Below, one piece after another: positions 54,365-62,438 of a stretch of 64,000 nt of DNA (the first letter of the stretch is position 1; each line of letters starts with the position of its first letter). The notes beneath the pieces were generated by a model. The model was not told the DNA's origin, made no database searches, and worked only from the letters and a program-made list of their open reading frames with translations. Made by a program: the position numbers and the translations under genes. Source of the stretch: Methylotenera_A sp044228245 (lineage in GTDB: Bacteria > Pseudomonadota > Gammaproteobacteria > Burkholderiales > Methylophilaceae); contig JBGAVG010000001.1 in the NCBI GenBank assembly GCA_044228245.1, positions 310,001 to 374,000 on the forward strand. Direction: 5' to 3'.

Positions 54365-55597
54365 ATGTCAGCCATGCACATCTTTACATCCCACCATCAT
54401 GCTTTCCTCAAACTGCTCGCATTTCGCGTCCTGATTGTGCTGGCTTACCAGATCATGGCGGTGACGGTGGGCTGGCATATCTATGAAATCACGCGCGACC
54501 CGCTTTCGCTCGGCTTGATCGGCTTGGCAGAAGCCCTGCCTTATTTCGCATCGGCTTTGTTTGCCGGTCACGCAGTAGATCACCACTATACCCGCCGGGC
54601 CTTTGGCACGCTGGCGGCGACACTGTTGCTTATTAACGCCATGATATTAACTGCCATTTCGACTGGCTGGATTGGCAATGGCACTACCCTGTGGATTTAT
54701 GGCTCGATAGCGTTTACTGGCGTTGCGCGCGCGTTTATTTCGCCAAGCTACACCACTTTGTTTGCCATTGCTGTTCCCAGAGAAAGTTTCGCCAAAGCCA
54801 CGGGTGTGAGCATTGCTGCTTTCCAAGTTGGCCTGGTACTAGGCCCGGTTTTAGGCGGTTTGCTGGTAGGCTTTGCCAGTAAAACCGTGGCTTACCTGAT
54901 TGCCTGCCTGCTGTGTTTTGGTGCAATTCTAGCCATGCTGTCACTCAGATTAAAAGAGCCGCCCGCTGCTGGCGATAGCCCGGCAGTTTTCAAGAGCATC
55001 CATGAGGGTTTGCGCTTTGTGTACGGCAACCAGATTATATTTGGCGCGCTTTCGCTCGATATGTTTGCTGTGCTGTTTGGCGGTGCGGTAGCCATGCTGC
55101 CTGCTTTCATACAGGATATTTACAAAATAGGCCCTGAAGGTTTAGGCGTCCTGCGTGCGGCCCCGGGAGTCGGCGCGATTGTCATTGGGCTATGGCTGGC
55201 CCGCCACCCCATTAACCTGCATGCCGGCCGCTGGCTTTTATATTCGGTCGCCTGCTTCGGGCTTTGCATTATCGGCTTTGGCTTAAGCAGCCATTTTGTG
55301 GTGGCTGGTTTGCTGTTGTTTTTATCCGGGATTTTTGATGGCGTATCGGTGGTGCTGCGCCATACCATTTTACAGCTTGCCACGCCCGACGCCATGCGCG
55401 GGCGCGTCTCCGCTATCAATGGTGTTTTTATCGGCTCATCGAATGAACTAGGTGCGTTTGAATCGGGTATCGCTGCCAGGATTTTGGGCTTGGTGCCGTC
55501 TGTCGTATTTGGCGGACTGATGACGCTGGCTGTAGTGGGCATTACAGCGAAATTAGCGCCTAAATTGCGGAATCTGGAGCTACATCAATTACATTAA
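54365..55597 (+). CDS. MFS transporter
   Basis: This 410-residue protein has about twelve membrane segments and resembles the MFS_3 / enterobactin-exporter-like group: LAYQIMAVTVGWHIYEITRDPLSLGLIGLAEALPYF at the N-terminus, and LRVLIVLAY preceding it. The family also includes general drug and metabolite exporters, so the substrate is not known. The start is an ATG with a second in-frame ATG nine bases later. It converges on eutC, 10 bases away, and probably is not part of the ethanolamine module. Confidence 0.85.
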   Translation: MSAMHIFTSHHHAFLKLLAFRVLIVLAYQIMAVTVGWHIYEITRDPLSLGLIGLAEALPYFASALFAGHAVDHHYTRRAFGTLAATLLLINAMILTAISTGWIGNGTTLWIYGSIAFTGVARAFISPSYTTLFAIAVPRESFAKATGVSIAAFQVGLVLGPVLGGLLVGFASKTVAYLIACLLCFGAILAMLSLRLKEPPAAGDSPAVFKSIHEGLRFVYGNQIIFGALSLDMFAVLFGGAVAMLPAFIQDIYKIGPEGLGVLRAAPGVGAIVIGLWLARHPINLHAGRWLLYSVACFGLCIIGFGLSSHFVVAGLLLFLSGIFDGVSVVLRHTILQLATPDAMRGRVSAINGVFIGSSNELGAFESGIAARILGLVPSVVFGGLMTLAVVGITAKLAPKLRNLELHQLH

Positions 55598-55607
55598 TCA
55601 AACTGTT

Positions 55608-56420
55608 TTAAGGTTTAGGCAATTCTAATGTGCCTTGCTGAGCAATTTCCTGCACATCGCTTTCATCTTTCAGCGCCACGCCCGATAGTTTCAATCGCAT
55701 CGCTTCTTTAGCCAGCCACACCAGTTTCTTGGCGGCAGCAGCGTATTGCAAGCCTTCCGGCCGCACGTTGGATATACAATTGCGGTCCGCATCACTCAAA
55801 CCAAGCTTCGGGTTATAAGTAAGATAAATGCCCAGACTATCCGGCGAGCTCAAGCCAGGACGCTCGCCGATAAGCATCGCCACCATACGCGCGCCAAGCG
55901 CCTGGCCAATCTCATCCCCTAATGCGACACGCGCCTGGGAGGCAATAACGACGGGGCCTGTATGCCAGTCCTTGGGTAAAAGATGACGCACTTCCGCCAG
56001 CAGGGGTGCGGCATGGCGCGCCACGGCCAGCGAAGACAAGCCATCGCCGACGACGATTAGAAAATCAATCAGTTTGGCTTGATTCATGTTGTTCAAGTCG
56101 GTCAAACTTTTTTCGCTTAACCTGCGCCCCCAATCCGGGCGCAACAGATAACTGGCGCGGTCGGGCGCCATGCTTTTGACCCGAACGGTAGAAAATCCCT
56201 GGCTTTTAATATCCGCTTCCAAGGCATCGATATCCAGCGCCAGGTGCACTGCATCGCGCGCCATGGCGTGGCTTAAGCTGAAATCCAATACTTCTTTAGT
56301 AGGCAAACTACAGCCTACACGGCCAAGCGCAATGCGCGCGCGGGTAAAGCTTTTCAGCTGTGCCCATGGGTCGGCACTTACGGCTTCGATTTGAGCAATG
56401 TCTTCTGCTTTATTTGACAT
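55608..56420 (-). CDS. eutC: Ethanolamine ammonia-lyase light chain
   Basis: EutC is the small subunit of adenosylcobalamin-dependent ethanolamine ammonia-lyase, which splits ethanolamine to acetaldehyde and ammonia. The 270-residue product has FTRARIALGRVGCSLPTKEVLDFSLSHAMARDAVH near the N-terminus, VVGDGLSSLAVARH and MLIGERPGLSSPDSLGIYLTYNPK, all typical of EutC; it is slightly shorter than the E. coli protein. It begins 6 bases after eutB, so the subunits are made together. Confidence 0.95.
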   Translation of the reverse strand: MSNKAEDIAQIEAVSADPWAQLKSFTRARIALGRVGCSLPTKEVLDFSLSHAMARDAVHLALDIDALEADIKSQGFSTVRVKSMAPDRASYLLRPDWGRRLSEKSLTDLNNMNQAKLIDFLIVVGDGLSSLAVARHAAPLLAEVRHLLPKDWHTGPVVIASQARVALGDEIGQALGARMVAMLIGERPGLSSPDSLGIYLTYNPKLGLSDADRNCISNVRPEGLQYAAAAKKLVWLAKEAMRLKLSGVALKDESDVQEIAQQGTLELPKP

Positions 56421-56426
56421 GAAAAT

Positions 56427-57827
56427 TTACGCCGCGCTCAACAAGTGTTTAGGCATGTTTTGCAGCATGTGGTGTGCGTCCGAGATTGGCTGCACTTGGC
56501 CGCTGGCATCCATGATATGCATTTTTTTGAGCCAGGCCTCAAACTCCGGCGCAGCTTTCAAGCCCAACACTTTACGCAGATACAGCGAATCATGGAAAGA
56601 CGTGGTCTGGTAATTGAGCATGATGTCATCAGCACCCGGAATGCCCATAATAAACGTCAGCCCAGCCGTGGCTAATAGCGTCATTAAAGTATCCATGTCA
56701 TCCTGGTCCGCCTCGGCATGGTTGGTGTAGCACACATCGCAGCCCAGCGGCACACCAAGCAGCTTGCCGCAAAAGTGATCTTCCAGACCGGCGCGGATAA
56801 TCTGTTTGCCATCGTATAGATACTCTGGCCCGATAAAGCCGACCACAGTATTAGTCAGCAACGGTGACAGATGCCGCGCAACCGCATAGGCGCGCGCTTC
56901 GCAGGTCTGCTGATCCACCCCAAAATTGGCATTGGCGGATAACGCTGAACCTTGGCCTGTTTCAAAATACATGACATTGTTACCTACGGTACCTCGCTTC
57001 AATGACAGCGCTGCTGATTGTGCTTCTTTGAGCAGGGCAATATTAATCCCAAAACTTTTATTGGCTTTTTCCGTACCGGCAATCGACTGAAACACCAAAT
57101 CCACTGGCGCACCTTTTTCAATCAGCTGAATCTGGTTAGTGACGTGCGTCAAAATGCATGATTGCGTGGGGATTTCGTATTGGTTTATTACCTCATCCAC
57201 CAGATAATACAAATCCATGAGTGCAGGCAAACTATCGGTCGCGGGGTTGATGCCAATCACCGCATCTCCTGCGCCGTACAGCAAACCATCCAGCATCGAG
57301 GCCGCTATACCGCGCATATCGTCCGTGGGGTGATTGGGCTGCAGGCGCACTGACAACCTACCAGGCAGACCGATGGTGTTGCGGAATGAGGTGGTGACAC
57401 GGCATTTCTTTGCCACCAGAATCAAATCCTGGTTGCGCATGAGTTTAGAAACGGCAGCAGCCATTTCTGGCGTAATGCCGGCTGCTACACGCTTTAAGGT
57501 TGCTGAATCGGCAATATCGGAAAGCAGCCAGTCACGAAAATCGCCCACTGTAAGGTGGCTGATCTCTGCAAATGCGACTTTGTCATGTGTATCGACGATC
57601 AGGCGTGTGACCTCGTCGGTTTCGTAAGGGATGATAAGCTCTTCCAGAAAGCGCTGCAGCGGAATCTCCGCCAGGCACAATCTGGCCGCCATGCGTTCCG
57701 CATAAGTATCCGCCGCCACGCCTGCAAGAAAATCGCCAGAGCGCGCCGGTGTTGCCTTGGCAAGCACTGCCTTTAAGTCAGCGAACTGATAAGTCTGCGC
57801 GCCCACACTATAACGATACGTCATCAT
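56427..57827 (-). CDS. eutB: Ethanolamine ammonia-lyase heavy chain
   Basis: EutB is the catalytic large subunit that binds ethanolamine and part of adenosylcobalamin. The 466-residue product shows the family signatures: GLPGRLSVRLQPNHPTDD, GDAVIGINPATDS, FETGQGSALSANANFGVDQQTCEARAYA, NTVVGFIGPEYLYDG and CYTNHAEADQDDMD. Length is close to the usual 453. An AGGAGCGC ribosome site precedes tandem ATGs (57827, 57824). It is divergent from a permease gene, with a 20-base palindrome between. No eutA reactivase or shell genes are present. Confidence 0.96.
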   Translation of the reverse strand: MMTYRYSVGAQTYQFADLKAVLAKATPARSGDFLAGVAADTYAERMAARLCLAEIPLQRFLEELIIPYETDEVTRLIVDTHDKVAFAEISHLTVGDFRDWLLSDIADSATLKRVAAGITPEMAAAVSKLMRNQDLILVAKKCRVTTSFRNTIGLPGRLSVRLQPNHPTDDMRGIAASMLDGLLYGAGDAVIGINPATDSLPALMDLYYLVDEVINQYEIPTQSCILTHVTNQIQLIEKGAPVDLVFQSIAGTEKANKSFGINIALLKEAQSAALSLKRGTVGNNVMYFETGQGSALSANANFGVDQQTCEARAYAVARHLSPLLTNTVVGFIGPEYLYDGKQIIRAGLEDHFCGKLLGVPLGCDVCYTNHAEADQDDMDTLMTLLATAGLTFIMGIPGADDIMLNYQTTSFHDSLYLRKVLGLKAAPEFEAWLKKMHIMDASGQVQPISDAHHMLQNMPKHLLSAA

Positions 57828-57885
57828 GCGCTCCTGCTCCTGAATAACCTACCACTTGATGCTGGCATTATGCGACACTTTTTAG

Positions 57886-57905
57886 CCATACCGCAAATGG
57901 TATGG
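57886..57905. promoter_or_regulatory. Palindrome between eutB and the permease gene, candidate operator
   Basis: CCATACC and GGTATGG form a perfect inverted repeat around a GCAAAT spacer, 59 bases upstream of eutB and about 170 bases before the permease start. Its place in the divergent region suits a shared regulator site. No regulator gene is adjacent and no known motif is recognised. Confidence 0.5.
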
Positions 57906-57926
57906 TCGAATGTCAAAAACTGGTAC

Positions 57927-57954
57927 TTGCTTTTGCGCATTATAAATCTATACT
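57927..57954 (+). promoter_or_regulatory. Possible sigma-70 promoter of the permease gene
   Basis: TTGCTT (57927-57932) and TATACT (57949-57954) are separated by 16 bases, close to the -35/-10 consensus, and point towards the permease gene. The leader would be about 110 bases. Confidence 0.4.
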
Positions 57955-58072
57955 AGGAACGCACTATGCCTTCCCAATATAAAAAATAGCTTCAGGATTT
58001 CTCTGTTTTTAAGTTTTAAAAATTAGTACCTAGTAGTTTCTATTAGCATTTAATCTTTAAAAGGGGTAAAAA

Positions 58073-59545
58073 ATGAGTGAGTCGAATCAGGCGTTGGATC
58101 ATGATGCCAAAGAACTAAAAAAAATGGGTTATGAGCAGGAACTTCACCGACACATGGGTGGATTTTCTAATTTTGCTATCTCCTTTTCTATTATTTGTAT
58201 TCTGGCTGGCGGCATTACAGCTTTTCCACTGGCATTAGGTGGTGCTGGCGGCGCGTCTATCGGCATCGGCTGGCTGGTCGGCGGGTTGTTTGCCACCATT
58301 GTTGCGTTAGCCATGGCGCAAATTTCTTCAAGCTACCCAACAGCCGGCGGCTTATATCACTGGGGTTCGATTTTGGGCGGCAAAGGCTATGGCTGGTGTA
58401 CTGCCTGGTTTAATTTGCTGGGACTTATTTTTGTGGTGGCCTCGGTGAATTTTGGTGTGTACGACTTCTTCTTTAAAGGGCTGGCACTGCCCATCCTGGG
58501 GGTGGATGTTTCAGGATTTGGTTATGCACATCAAACCTTTTACATCTCACTGTTTACTGCTATTCAGGCGATTTTGATCTACCGTTTTCCAAAGTTTACT
58601 ACAAAAATCACTGACCTTGCCGGGTATTTGATCATGGTAATAGGGGGTATCCTTACCATGTCTTTATTGGCTTACAATCAGAATCCGCTCGATTATTCCA
58701 GGCTTTACACCTTCACTAACTTTACAGGTGCAGAGGGTAGCGTTTGGCCAAAAAGCGAAGGCATGGTATTCCCATTCTTACTGGGCCTATTGCTTGTGGT
58801 TTATACCATTACCGGTTTTGATGCGTCTGCTCACACTGCTGAAGAAACGCGTGACGCTGCAAAGGCAGTACCCAAAGGCATTATCAGTTCCGTAATTTAC
58901 TCCATTATTTTTGGCTATGTCATGATTTGTACTTTTGTATTGGTCATGCCAGATGTTGCCACTGGCGTTAAGCAAGGCTTTGGCTTTTTGGACGCACTTT
59001 TAAGTACACTGCCAACCGCCTTAAAAGCCGTATTAGGTTTAGGGATTTTCCTGGTCAACTTCTTGTGCGGTTTAGCGTGCCTAACCTCCTGCTCACGCAT
59101 GATGTTTGCTTTTGCGCGTGATGGCGGCTTACCTGCATCAAAATTCTTGCGCAAAGTGGACCGCACGTTAAAAACACCTGTTGCCGCTGTTTGGGCATCC
59201 GCTATTTTGGCGATAGTTGCTACTTTATATGCCGAGGCTTTTAGTGTGCTTGCAGTAGGCTGTGCTGTGTTTCTTTATATTTCATACATCATGCCTACCG
59301 CGGCTGGCATTTTTGCCGAAGGCAAAACCTGGAAACACAAAGGACCATTTGATTTAGGCGGAATGTCCAAGCTTATTGCCGTGTTGGCCGTGATTGGCGG
59401 CGGATTTCTGGTCATCGTCGGCATACAACCGCCAAATGAAAAAGTGCTATATGTAACCGTATTCATGCTTGTCGTAATGGCCGCATTCTGGTTTTTATTT
59501 GGCGAGAAGAAACGCTTTAAAGGTCCGCCAGCTATCAAAGAATAA
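58073..59545 (+). CDS. APC-superfamily permease, probably for ethanolamine or a related amine
   Basis: This 490-residue membrane protein has about twelve helices. The N-terminal motif ELHRHMGGFSNFAISFSIICILAGGITAF and AGGLYHWGSILGGKGYGWCTAWFNLLG place it in the amino acid/choline (ACT) branch of the APC superfamily, distinct from the classical Eat ethanolamine permease. Its position divergent from eutBC suggests ethanolamine uptake; choline, gamma-aminobutyrate or another amine are also possible. A strong AAAGGGG-type ribosome site precedes the ATG and a perfect terminator follows. Confidence 0.8.
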   Translation: MSESNQALDHDAKELKKMGYEQELHRHMGGFSNFAISFSIICILAGGITAFPLALGGAGGASIGIGWLVGGLFATIVALAMAQISSSYPTAGGLYHWGSILGGKGYGWCTAWFNLLGLIFVVASVNFGVYDFFFKGLALPILGVDVSGFGYAHQTFYISLFTAIQAILIYRFPKFTTKITDLAGYLIMVIGGILTMSLLAYNQNPLDYSRLYTFTNFTGAEGSVWPKSEGMVFPFLLGLLLVVYTITGFDASAHTAEETRDAAKAVPKGIISSVIYSIIFGYVMICTFVLVMPDVATGVKQGFGFLDALLSTLPTALKAVLGLGIFLVNFLCGLACLTSCSRMMFAFARDGGLPASKFLRKVDRTLKTPVAAVWASAILAIVATLYAEAFSVLAVGCAVFLYISYIMPTAAGIFAEGKTWKHKGPFDLGGMSKLIAVLAVIGGGFLVIVGIQPPNEKVLYVTVFMLVVMAAFWFLFGEKKRFKGPPAIKE

Positions 59546-59574
59546 GCTTGATAAAGGATAATTAACCTGTCATG

Positions 59575-59608
59575 CCCATCATATTTAGCGATATGATGGG
59601 TATTTTTA
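59575..59608 (+). terminator. Rho-independent terminator of the permease gene
   Basis: CCCATCATAT pairs perfectly over ten positions with ATATGATGGG around TTAGCG, followed by TATTTTTATT. It lies 29 bases after the permease stop and its T-tract ends just before the next start codon. Confidence 0.85.
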
Positions 59609-59611
59609 TTG

Positions 59612-59989
59612 ATGAATCAGATGAGAGATTTGGACGAACTCTTTGCAGCACTGGCCAAATCACCCTTCCGAAGCGGCTTTCACCTGCGCGGCAAAGACTA
59701 CACTTATCTGCAAGAAAAAGGCCTAGGATCAGTGCTGACGCATGCGGAAGACTTTATCAGCAAACGTCTCGCCCCTGCAGAAATCAGCAACGATGGCAAA
59801 CAAACCCCCATGCGCGGCCACCCGGTTTTTGTCGCACAGCACGCCACCGCCTGCTGTTGCCGCGGCTGCCTGCAAAAATGGCATCGAATACCGCTTGGGC
59901 GTGAACTCACGCTGGAAGAGCAGGCCTATGTGGTAGTTGTGTTGGAGCGATGGTTACGGCAAGAGGTGAAAAAACGGGGTGATTTCTAA
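59612..59989 (+). CDS. DUF4186 family protein
   Basis: This 125-residue protein matches the DUF4186 family of unknown function. It has the characteristic segment AQHATACCCRGCLQKWHRIPLGRELT with several Cys and a His that may bind metal, and the N-terminal FRSGFHLRGKDYTYLQEKGL. The ATG at 59612 is used; 59621 is also in frame. No ribosome site stands out because the preceding bases are the terminator T-tract, so it needs readthrough or a promoter inside the hairpin region. Its link to the ethanolamine genes is doubtful. Confidence 0.82.
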   Translation: MNQMRDLDELFAALAKSPFRSGFHLRGKDYTYLQEKGLGSVLTHAEDFISKRLAPAEISNDGKQTPMRGHPVFVAQHATACCCRGCLQKWHRIPLGRELTLEEQAYVVVVLERWLRQEVKKRGDF

Positions 59990-60022
59990 TACCTGATCAT
60001 CCGCCGGAATCAACCACCAGAA

Positions 60023-61234
60023 TTAACCAAAAGCCCCGTCAGTTCTTGGCTTTAACAGTATCGGCGCATAAACCGCCACAAAAACCGCAAAACCCAATAT
60101 CCAGAAAATCGCTGATATCAACACCCAGTCTGCATAATGCTGCGTAGTTAGCATAGGCACCAGCGAGCGAAACAGCACGCTAGCAACAATCCCCGCAAAA
60201 GCAAACCCCATCCAGCGCGAGGGCTTTCTGATATCACGCCCGGTGTGCCCCAGAGCTACGCGCGACATCATGCCCAGCGTCATTAACCCGATTCCGCCAA
60301 TCGTGAAAAGATGCAGCGTTAGAATAGACAGCTGACTGTAATGGGCTTGCAAGCCGTAAAAAAGAAAACCAACATTTATCAGCCAGGCCGACAGATACAA
60401 GCTCCATAACAATGGCACCTGCCAGATCCCTGTCGTATGCCAATTACGCAAGCGGTAGCCATTCAAGGCAAATAAAACCCATGCCAGTAATGATGTTAAA
60501 TTAGCAATCTGAATAAAAATCACGTTTAAGAATAGCGCGACAAAAGCTGCCAGAATGCTGACATCCAGCCATTTGTATTGCTTGAGCTGGATTTTTTCTT
60601 CCACACCGCGTTCAATAAAAAACGGGATGACACGACGGCCTATCATCAAAATCAGGCTGATAAACAACAGCACCGCGCCGTTAATGGCATACAGCATGCC
60701 GCTGGTTAATATGCCATAGCAGCCAAGATAAAAAACCAGATTGCCCACCCACAATAAAATAACCTTGCTCACCACTGCAAGCTGCTTCCATTGCTTTGCC
60801 TTGATAATTGGCCTGGCTACAGCGCCGATCAAAAAAAGACCGAACAGCATATCCGCAGCGGCTGCCCATGGTAAAAATGCCGTGCCAAATAGAAATAACA
60901 GTCTGGCCGCACACCAAAGCATGAACAGCACCATTAATGGCTTGCCATAAAGCGTTTGGATTCCTGTCCAGTTTTTTACCGCAGTGAGCAGAAAGCCCGC
61001 AACCACAGCCATGCCATAGCCATATAGCATCTCATGCGCATGCCATTGGCTGATGGTGATATGAGTAATGCTTGCCGAGCCATGAAAAAAATAGACAGAT
61101 ATCCACAGGGCTATCGAAACAACGGCAAAAATACCCGCCCCCAAGAAGAATGGGCGAAACCCAAGATTGAATAATGCGATCTTTTTCGCTGTCGAATGAT
61201 TAGGTTTGTTGATTTGTATTTGTACGAGCGCCAT
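60023..61234 (-). CDS. nnrS: NnrS family membrane protein
   Basis: NnrS is a polytopic heme/copper membrane protein tied to nitric-oxide metabolism in denitrifiers, where it is usually under control of an FNR-type NO sensor and helps resist nitrosative stress. The 403-residue product has about twelve hydrophobic segments, the N-terminal NLGFRPFFLGAGIFAV and ISQWHAHEMLYGYGMAVVAGFLLTAVKNWTG, typical of the family. No denitrification enzyme genes are in the window. An imperfect FNR-like site lies just upstream. Confidence 0.92.
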   Translation of the reverse strand: MALVQIQINKPNHSTAKKIALFNLGFRPFFLGAGIFAVVSIALWISVYFFHGSASITHITISQWHAHEMLYGYGMAVVAGFLLTAVKNWTGIQTLYGKPLMVLFMLWCAARLLFLFGTAFLPWAAAADMLFGLFLIGAVARPIIKAKQWKQLAVVSKVILLWVGNLVFYLGCYGILTSGMLYAINGAVLLFISLILMIGRRVIPFFIERGVEEKIQLKQYKWLDVSILAAFVALFLNVIFIQIANLTSLLAWVLFALNGYRLRNWHTTGIWQVPLLWSLYLSAWLINVGFLFYGLQAHYSQLSILTLHLFTIGGIGLMTLGMMSRVALGHTGRDIRKPSRWMGFAFAGIVASVLFRSLVPMLTTQHYADWVLISAIFWILGFAVFVAVYAPILLKPRTDGAFG

Positions 61235-61269
61235 GAAGCGAAGTATACATTGATATCCTACCTATTGGC

Positions 61270-61283
61270 TTGATACGGCACAA
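61270..61283 (-). promoter_or_regulatory. Imperfect FNR-like site upstream of nnrS
   Basis: TTGAT-ACGG-CACAA agrees with TTGAT-N4-ATCAA in the first half and three of five bases in the second. It lies about 42 bases upstream of the nnrS start, where NO-responsive regulators commonly bind in other bacteria. Weak on its own. Confidence 0.25.
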
Positions 61284-61332
61284 CGCTAACACAGCCCATT
61301 CCTGCCACTTCCACAACAAAAAAACAAAAAAA

Positions 61333-61458
61333 CTAATGCTTATTTTTTGCTGGTGTGCTTGATTTCATTGGAATAATGGAACTTGCCGGCACCACGACCT
61401 CTTTACTTTTTTTAGGCTTTTTTATTTCCTTGTTCCCGCGAATCTGACCTTTTGCCAT
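61333..61458 (-). CDS. Small basic Lys-rich protein
   Basis: A 42-codon frame starts after a full AAGGAGAG ribosome site (five-base spacing). The 41-residue product begins M-A-K-G-Q-I-R-G-N-K-E and is very rich in Lys, with a pattern (KKPKKSK) seen in small conserved proteins of many proteobacteria whose role is unknown. No membrane segment or Cys. It is too short for standard gene finders but the ribosome site and recognisable N-terminus make it likely real. It lies upstream of nnrS on the same strand, about 100 bases away. Confidence 0.75.
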   Translation of the reverse strand: MAKGQIRGNKEIKKPKKSKEVVVPASSIIPMKSSTPAKNKH

Positions 61459-61609
61459 GATATCTCTCCTTAAGAGTTCTACAGAGCTTCATCATAGGCC
61501 GATAGAGAAATATAGGTGAAATATTTTCAGGCGTTATTGGTGAGGCGTAGGCACAAAAAAACTCTAAAGACTATAAACAGCCTTATAGTAAAGCTACAAA
61601 GGTTTTGCA

Positions 61610-61708
61610 CTACTTGTTAGCGATCTTGGCAAACCCTACCAACACCAAAACAATCACGGCGAGTACGCCGACTAACGTAGCAATTCCCTGCCAGCCTAAA
61701 AAAGTCAT
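61610..61708 (-). CDS. Single-pass 32-residue membrane peptide
   Basis: A 33-codon frame follows GGGAGA with a five-base gap. The product is M-T-F-L-G-W-Q then one hydrophobic helix (IATLVGVLAVIVLVLVGFA) and a basic end KIANK, the form of tiny inner-membrane accessory peptides. A perfect FNR-type box is centred about 90 bases upstream, with a TACGAT element placed as a -10, so it may be an oxygen- or NO-controlled subunit or regulator. I do not recognise a family. Confidence 0.65.
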   Translation of the reverse strand: MTFLGWQGIATLVGVLAVIVLVLVGFAKIANK

Positions 61709-61920
61709 TTTGTTCTCCCATCATTTCCAACAATGTTGAATCGAACACCTGCAAGCGATTGAATCGTATTACTTAAATCCTGCTAACAACTTGATTCATA
61801 TCAAAAAATATTCATTATTTGCCAAAAACAACTTATAGACCCAGCAATATTAAATTAAGTTTTCACAGGTTTTTAGGGGTATGATTTACGCTTATTAATC
61901 TCTTTTTTCAGGATTTCCCC
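61709..61920. other. Non-coding stretch between the 32-residue peptide gene and the DUF1993 gene
   Basis: AT-rich intergenic DNA holding the FNR-type box at 61791-61804 and presumably divergent promoters. With 61235-61332 and 61459-61609 it completes a region of almost 700 bases where only two very small genes are seen; nothing further is recognised in those gaps beyond the weak FNR-like site. Confidence 0.6.
61791..61804. promoter_or_regulatory. Perfect FNR/ANR-type box
   Basis: TTGAT-TCAT-ATCAA matches the FNR/CRP-family consensus TTGAT-N4-ATCAA at all ten defined bases. If used on the minus strand, a TACGAT at 61763-61768 would place the start near 61756, giving the class II spacing of about 41.5 bases to the box centre and a leader of about 48 bases for the 32-residue gene. 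It could instead serve the DUF1993 gene, about 117 bases away. Confidence 0.8.
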
Positions 61921-62427
61921 ATGTTTACCATGTACGATGCCACGATTCCACCGATTAAACGCGCACTAACCAATCTTTCCGCCATTCTAAAAAAAGGTGA
62001 GGATTATGCCGACGCCAAGAAAATCGAGCCTGCGGTCTTGCTTAACGCAAGGCTTTTCCCTGACATGTATCCGCTCACGCGACAGGTGCAGATTGCGACC
62101 GACATGAGCAAGGGCGCAGCGGCGCGGCTGGCGGGGGTAGAGATTCCCAAGTATGAAGACAATGAAGTCAGCTTTGCAGAGCTGCAGGCGCGCATCGCCA
62201 AAACCATCGCGTTTATCGACAGCATCAAACCAGCGCAAATGGAAGGCAGCGAAACCCGCAATGTGACAATTGCCGTGCGAAAAATTGAGTTAACGTTTAC
62301 AGGACAGGCTTACCTGCAGAAATGGGTGTTGCCGAATGTGTATTTTCATGTGACGACCGCTTACAACATCTTGCGCCATAATGGCGTAGAGCTAGGTAAA
62401 GCGGACTATCTAGGCCCCAAGGACTAG
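61921..62427 (+). CDS. DUF1993 family protein
   Basis: This 168-residue protein fits DUF1993, a DinB-like four-helix family of unknown function. Recognisable parts are MYDATIPPIKRALTNLSAILKKGEDYA at the N-terminus, LLNARLFPDMYPLTRQVQIATDMSKGAAARLAG, and the late WVLPNVYFHVTTAYNILRHNGVELGKADYLG containing the His residues that in DinB-like proteins may bind metal. The gene stands alone and converges on the AsmA-like gene, 11 bases away. Confidence 0.88.
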   Translation: MFTMYDATIPPIKRALTNLSAILKKGEDYADAKKIEPAVLLNARLFPDMYPLTRQVQIATDMSKGAAARLAGVEIPKYEDNEVSFAELQARIAKTIAFIDSIKPAQMEGSETRNVTIAVRKIELTFTGQAYLQKWVLPNVYFHVTTAYNILRHNGVELGKADYLGPKD

Positions 62428-62438
62428 GGAACCTCCGA

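Noticed and set aside
57921..57936. Second sigma-54 promoter before the permease gene (TGGTAC...TTTGC)
   Set aside because: The GG and GC elements are 13 rather than 12 bases apart and the -24 element has a mismatch; a sigma-70 reading fits better.
58073..59545. Classical Eat-type ethanolamine permease
   Set aside because: Its N-terminal motifs match the amino acid/choline branch of the APC superfamily; only context supports ethanolamine.
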